Below, one piece after another: positions 15,028 to 17,125 of a stretch of DNA of 17,125 nt (positions are counted from its first letter, which is position 1; the number at the start of each line of letters is the position of its first letter). Under the pieces are notes generated by a model. That model made no database searches, was not told the origin of the DNA, and saw only the letters and a program-made list of their open reading frames with translations. The DNA lies in NCBI GenBank assembly GCA_002414185.1, contig DHYS01000034.1, positions 1 through 17,125 of the forward strand. Direction: 5' to 3'. The translations under genes were made by a program, and so were the position numbers. The DNA is from Patescibacteria group bacterium UBA5124. GTDB taxonomy: Bacteria > Patescibacteriota > Gracilibacteria > Absconditabacterales > Absconditicoccaceae.

Positions 15028-17125
15028 TTATTTAACAAGCAAATTTACTGATCAAGCTACTTCTGGTTTATCATCATAAATAATTTTTGCTTTTATCGTA
15101 TAATTTCCTGCATCAGTATATGTAGTTGTAGTTGATCAACATTCTTGTCTAGTAGAACATTCTAATGTCTTTCCATTTCCGAAATCCCAAATAATTTTTT
15201 TCAATAATCAATTTACTTCAAGACTAAGCGCTACTCTATCCCCTACTTTAGCTACTTGACCAGGATGTGAATCTATATTTATCTTTAATGTTATAGTCTG
15301 TTGTTTAACAATAATTGGAGCATCTAAACCAATCGTCTTAGTTAATCACTTCTTAGTTTTTATAGTAACCGTAGGATTAAACGTTCAATTATCTAGCTTT
15401 GTATCATAACGATATGTATGTTGCATAACTGATTGAGAAAGATTTTTCTTTATATTTCATGTACCATCTCCGAAATCCCAAGTAAAGTAAATAATCTCAT
15501 CTTTAGGATCATTTAATGTAGTTGTAGAAGCATCCAAAGTAACTGTAAACGGATCTGTTCACACAGAATCTGGTTTTACAAGAAGTCTTCCTATAATATT
15601 ATCTCTATTTACTTTTATAGATATTGGTTTCTCTGTTTTTGCTCATGTAGTTTTATCTTCTACCAAAATAGTAATAGTATGATCTTCTGCAGTATCTACT
15701 TTAAATTCAAAAGTTTTATCATCACTTGATAATACAGGTACTCCATCATACAATACTTGCTTTGTAGCACGAGGATTATTTGGTAATATTTGACGTAAAT
15801 TAAGCTGTAATATTGTAGGAATCTCTGAAATAGAAACAGTATCGTTTACGAAAGAATCATCTCCAGAATTAGCAAATGATTGAAATTTTGGACTAGATGT
15901 AGATTTATACAACATAGTATAATCTATTTGAAAGTCTGACACACCTATCTGTATATCATCACTTTCACAAGATCATTTCTTACCTTCATCTGTAATAAAA
16001 TCTACTTTCAATGCATATATTCAAGCAGAAGGAAAACTATATTCAAATAATGAATTTTTAGATTTATTAGTTGATATTTTTTTACCATCAGAAGTAATCG
16101 TATACTGATAATCAGTTACAGATGCTGTAGATTCCAAAAATGATATATCAAAAGAATAATTATTTTTTCCAAGAGAATTTGTTGTTACTTCACATACTGG
16201 AACATCTGATTGTTCAACTCTTACAGGAAATGAATACACAAAATCACTAAGATCAGGAAATTTTACTCTAACAATATATAATTTAGCTTGTTTATACGTA
16301 TACGTAAGTGAAGATACATTTTGTTTATCTACTTGTCAGCTCATATCACTTACATACCACAATACTTTATAATCAGTCAAACTAAGATCTCTAAATACAT
16401 TGGTTGCATCAAATTTTACTTTATTAGGCACCTTACCAACAATCATTTCTGTATGATTATCATTGAAAGTAAGAGCACCATCTATAGGAGAAACAACTAT
16501 CGAAGATACTACATCCAATACTCAAGCATCTATACTCTTCTGAAGTTTTTCTCAAGTAGGACTAGTATAATTAATATTCAATGTCATAGTATAACTTCAT
16601 TTATCAAAATATATACATGATCCATCAAATTCTTGATTTGTCATATTCAAAGGAATTTGTTGTTTATTACCACAATCCAAAGTAATAGCATCAAAAGAAG
16701 TAACTGATCATAAGGCAGGAGTTACTCTAGCAACAAAATCTTTATTTAACATAAATTTCATGAGAGCAGGCGCTATCAATTGTACCTTAGCACTAGATTC
16801 ATAAACAGGATTACCATTAAAATCTACAGATGATAAATATGGATCAACAAGATTATTGGTATTAACCACTGTTTCTACTGAAATAGCATCTACAAGATTA
16901 AGTACTCTATATCACAAAAGGAATGAAATAAAGAAAAATAATAATCAGACTACTAATCACATTCAGTATCAAACCTTTGATTTATTTTTTACAGATATCA
17001 ATCTATATCCATTTACTACAAGCATTCCTATACCCAAGAAAAATAATAATCCAAAAAATATTACAGAAAATGCCTTAAGTAAGTTTTTAGTAGTAGCCAC
17101 ATCAATTCATACATTAGCTAATTGA
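15028..17125 (-). CDS. Large membrane-anchored surface protein with PKD domains, N-terminus outside the window
   Basis: About 698 residues are visible, open at the N-terminal end. Two membrane helices lie near the window edge (SVIFFGLLFFLGIGMLVV and, after a KNKSK loop, a second GLVVGLLFFF segment). A long extracellular beta-rich region follows, with repeated Ig/PKD-like modules. The last two modules carry the PKD signatures FTWDFGDGT (near 15463-15482) and IIWDFGNGK (near 15174-15190), and the last ends GNYTIKAKI. PKD domains act in protein or carbohydrate contacts at cell surfaces. About 20 in-frame TGA codons encode Gly, and there are no CGA codons. Neither an LPXTG motif nor a sorting tail is present, so the N-terminal helices are the anchor. 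Its specific role is unknown; attachment is a reasonable guess. Confidence 0.85.

Noticed and set aside
1..17125. CRISPR array, insertion sequence, prophage or integron
   Set aside because: No spaced direct repeats, transposase, integrase or terminal inverted repeats were seen. The only tandem repeat is the short one at 13860-13894.

Overview
This window comes from a strongly AT-rich bacterium that reads TGA as glycine (translation table 25). That code is known from the candidate phyla Absconditabacteria (SR1) and Gracilibacteria (BD1-5). Read with the standard code, nearly every gene here breaks into fragments. With TGA read as Gly, the fragments join into full-length proteins, and the TGA codons fall on glycines that are invariant in the families: the uracil-DNA glycosylase loop, the LysRS motif 2 region, the GatB C-terminus and the M23 peptidase core. 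CGA is rare (12 in-frame codons) and several of them fall where an aromatic residue is expected, so CGA may be read as Trp rather than Arg. I see no Shine-Dalgarno motif in front of any gene.

Layout. Positions 1-1220 hold, on the minus strand, the 5' part of ung, a small DUF378 membrane protein, a tRNA-Trp, and the RNase P RNA gene (rnpB) directly upstream of that tRNA. Positions 1231-5563 (minus) look like one operon: a secreted helical protein with a peptidoglycan-binding domain, a type IV prepilin-like protein, then lysS. clpP (plus) diverges from it and ends at a bidirectional terminator that it shares with an unknown 259-aa protein (minus). A secreted CAP/SCP-domain protein (plus, 7253-7927) diverges from that unknown gene and converges on a three-gene minus operon of unknown cytosolic-looking proteins (10114 to 7941) with a well-formed promoter.

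Positions 10269-12256 (plus) hold gatB and a small two-helix membrane protein with a cysteine cluster. Positions 12309-13758 (minus) hold gatC followed by a thioredoxin-fold/CcdA membrane fusion. An M23 (LytM-type) peptidase (plus, 13911-14981) follows a 9-bp tandem repeat. A large PKD-domain membrane-anchored protein (minus) runs off the right end of the window.

How it fits together. Core translation functions (LysRS, GatB, GatC, tRNA-Trp, RNase P RNA) and quality control (ClpP, UNG) are interleaved with a cell-surface set: pilin, peptidoglycan-binding protein, M23 peptidase, CAP protein, PKD protein and a disulfide-relay membrane protein. This fits a small-genome organism that relies on surface attachment. 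That lifestyle is inferred from the lineage, not shown by the sequence. No insertion sequence, prophage, CRISPR array or other mobile element was seen, and no gene-free stretch exceeds 300 bases.
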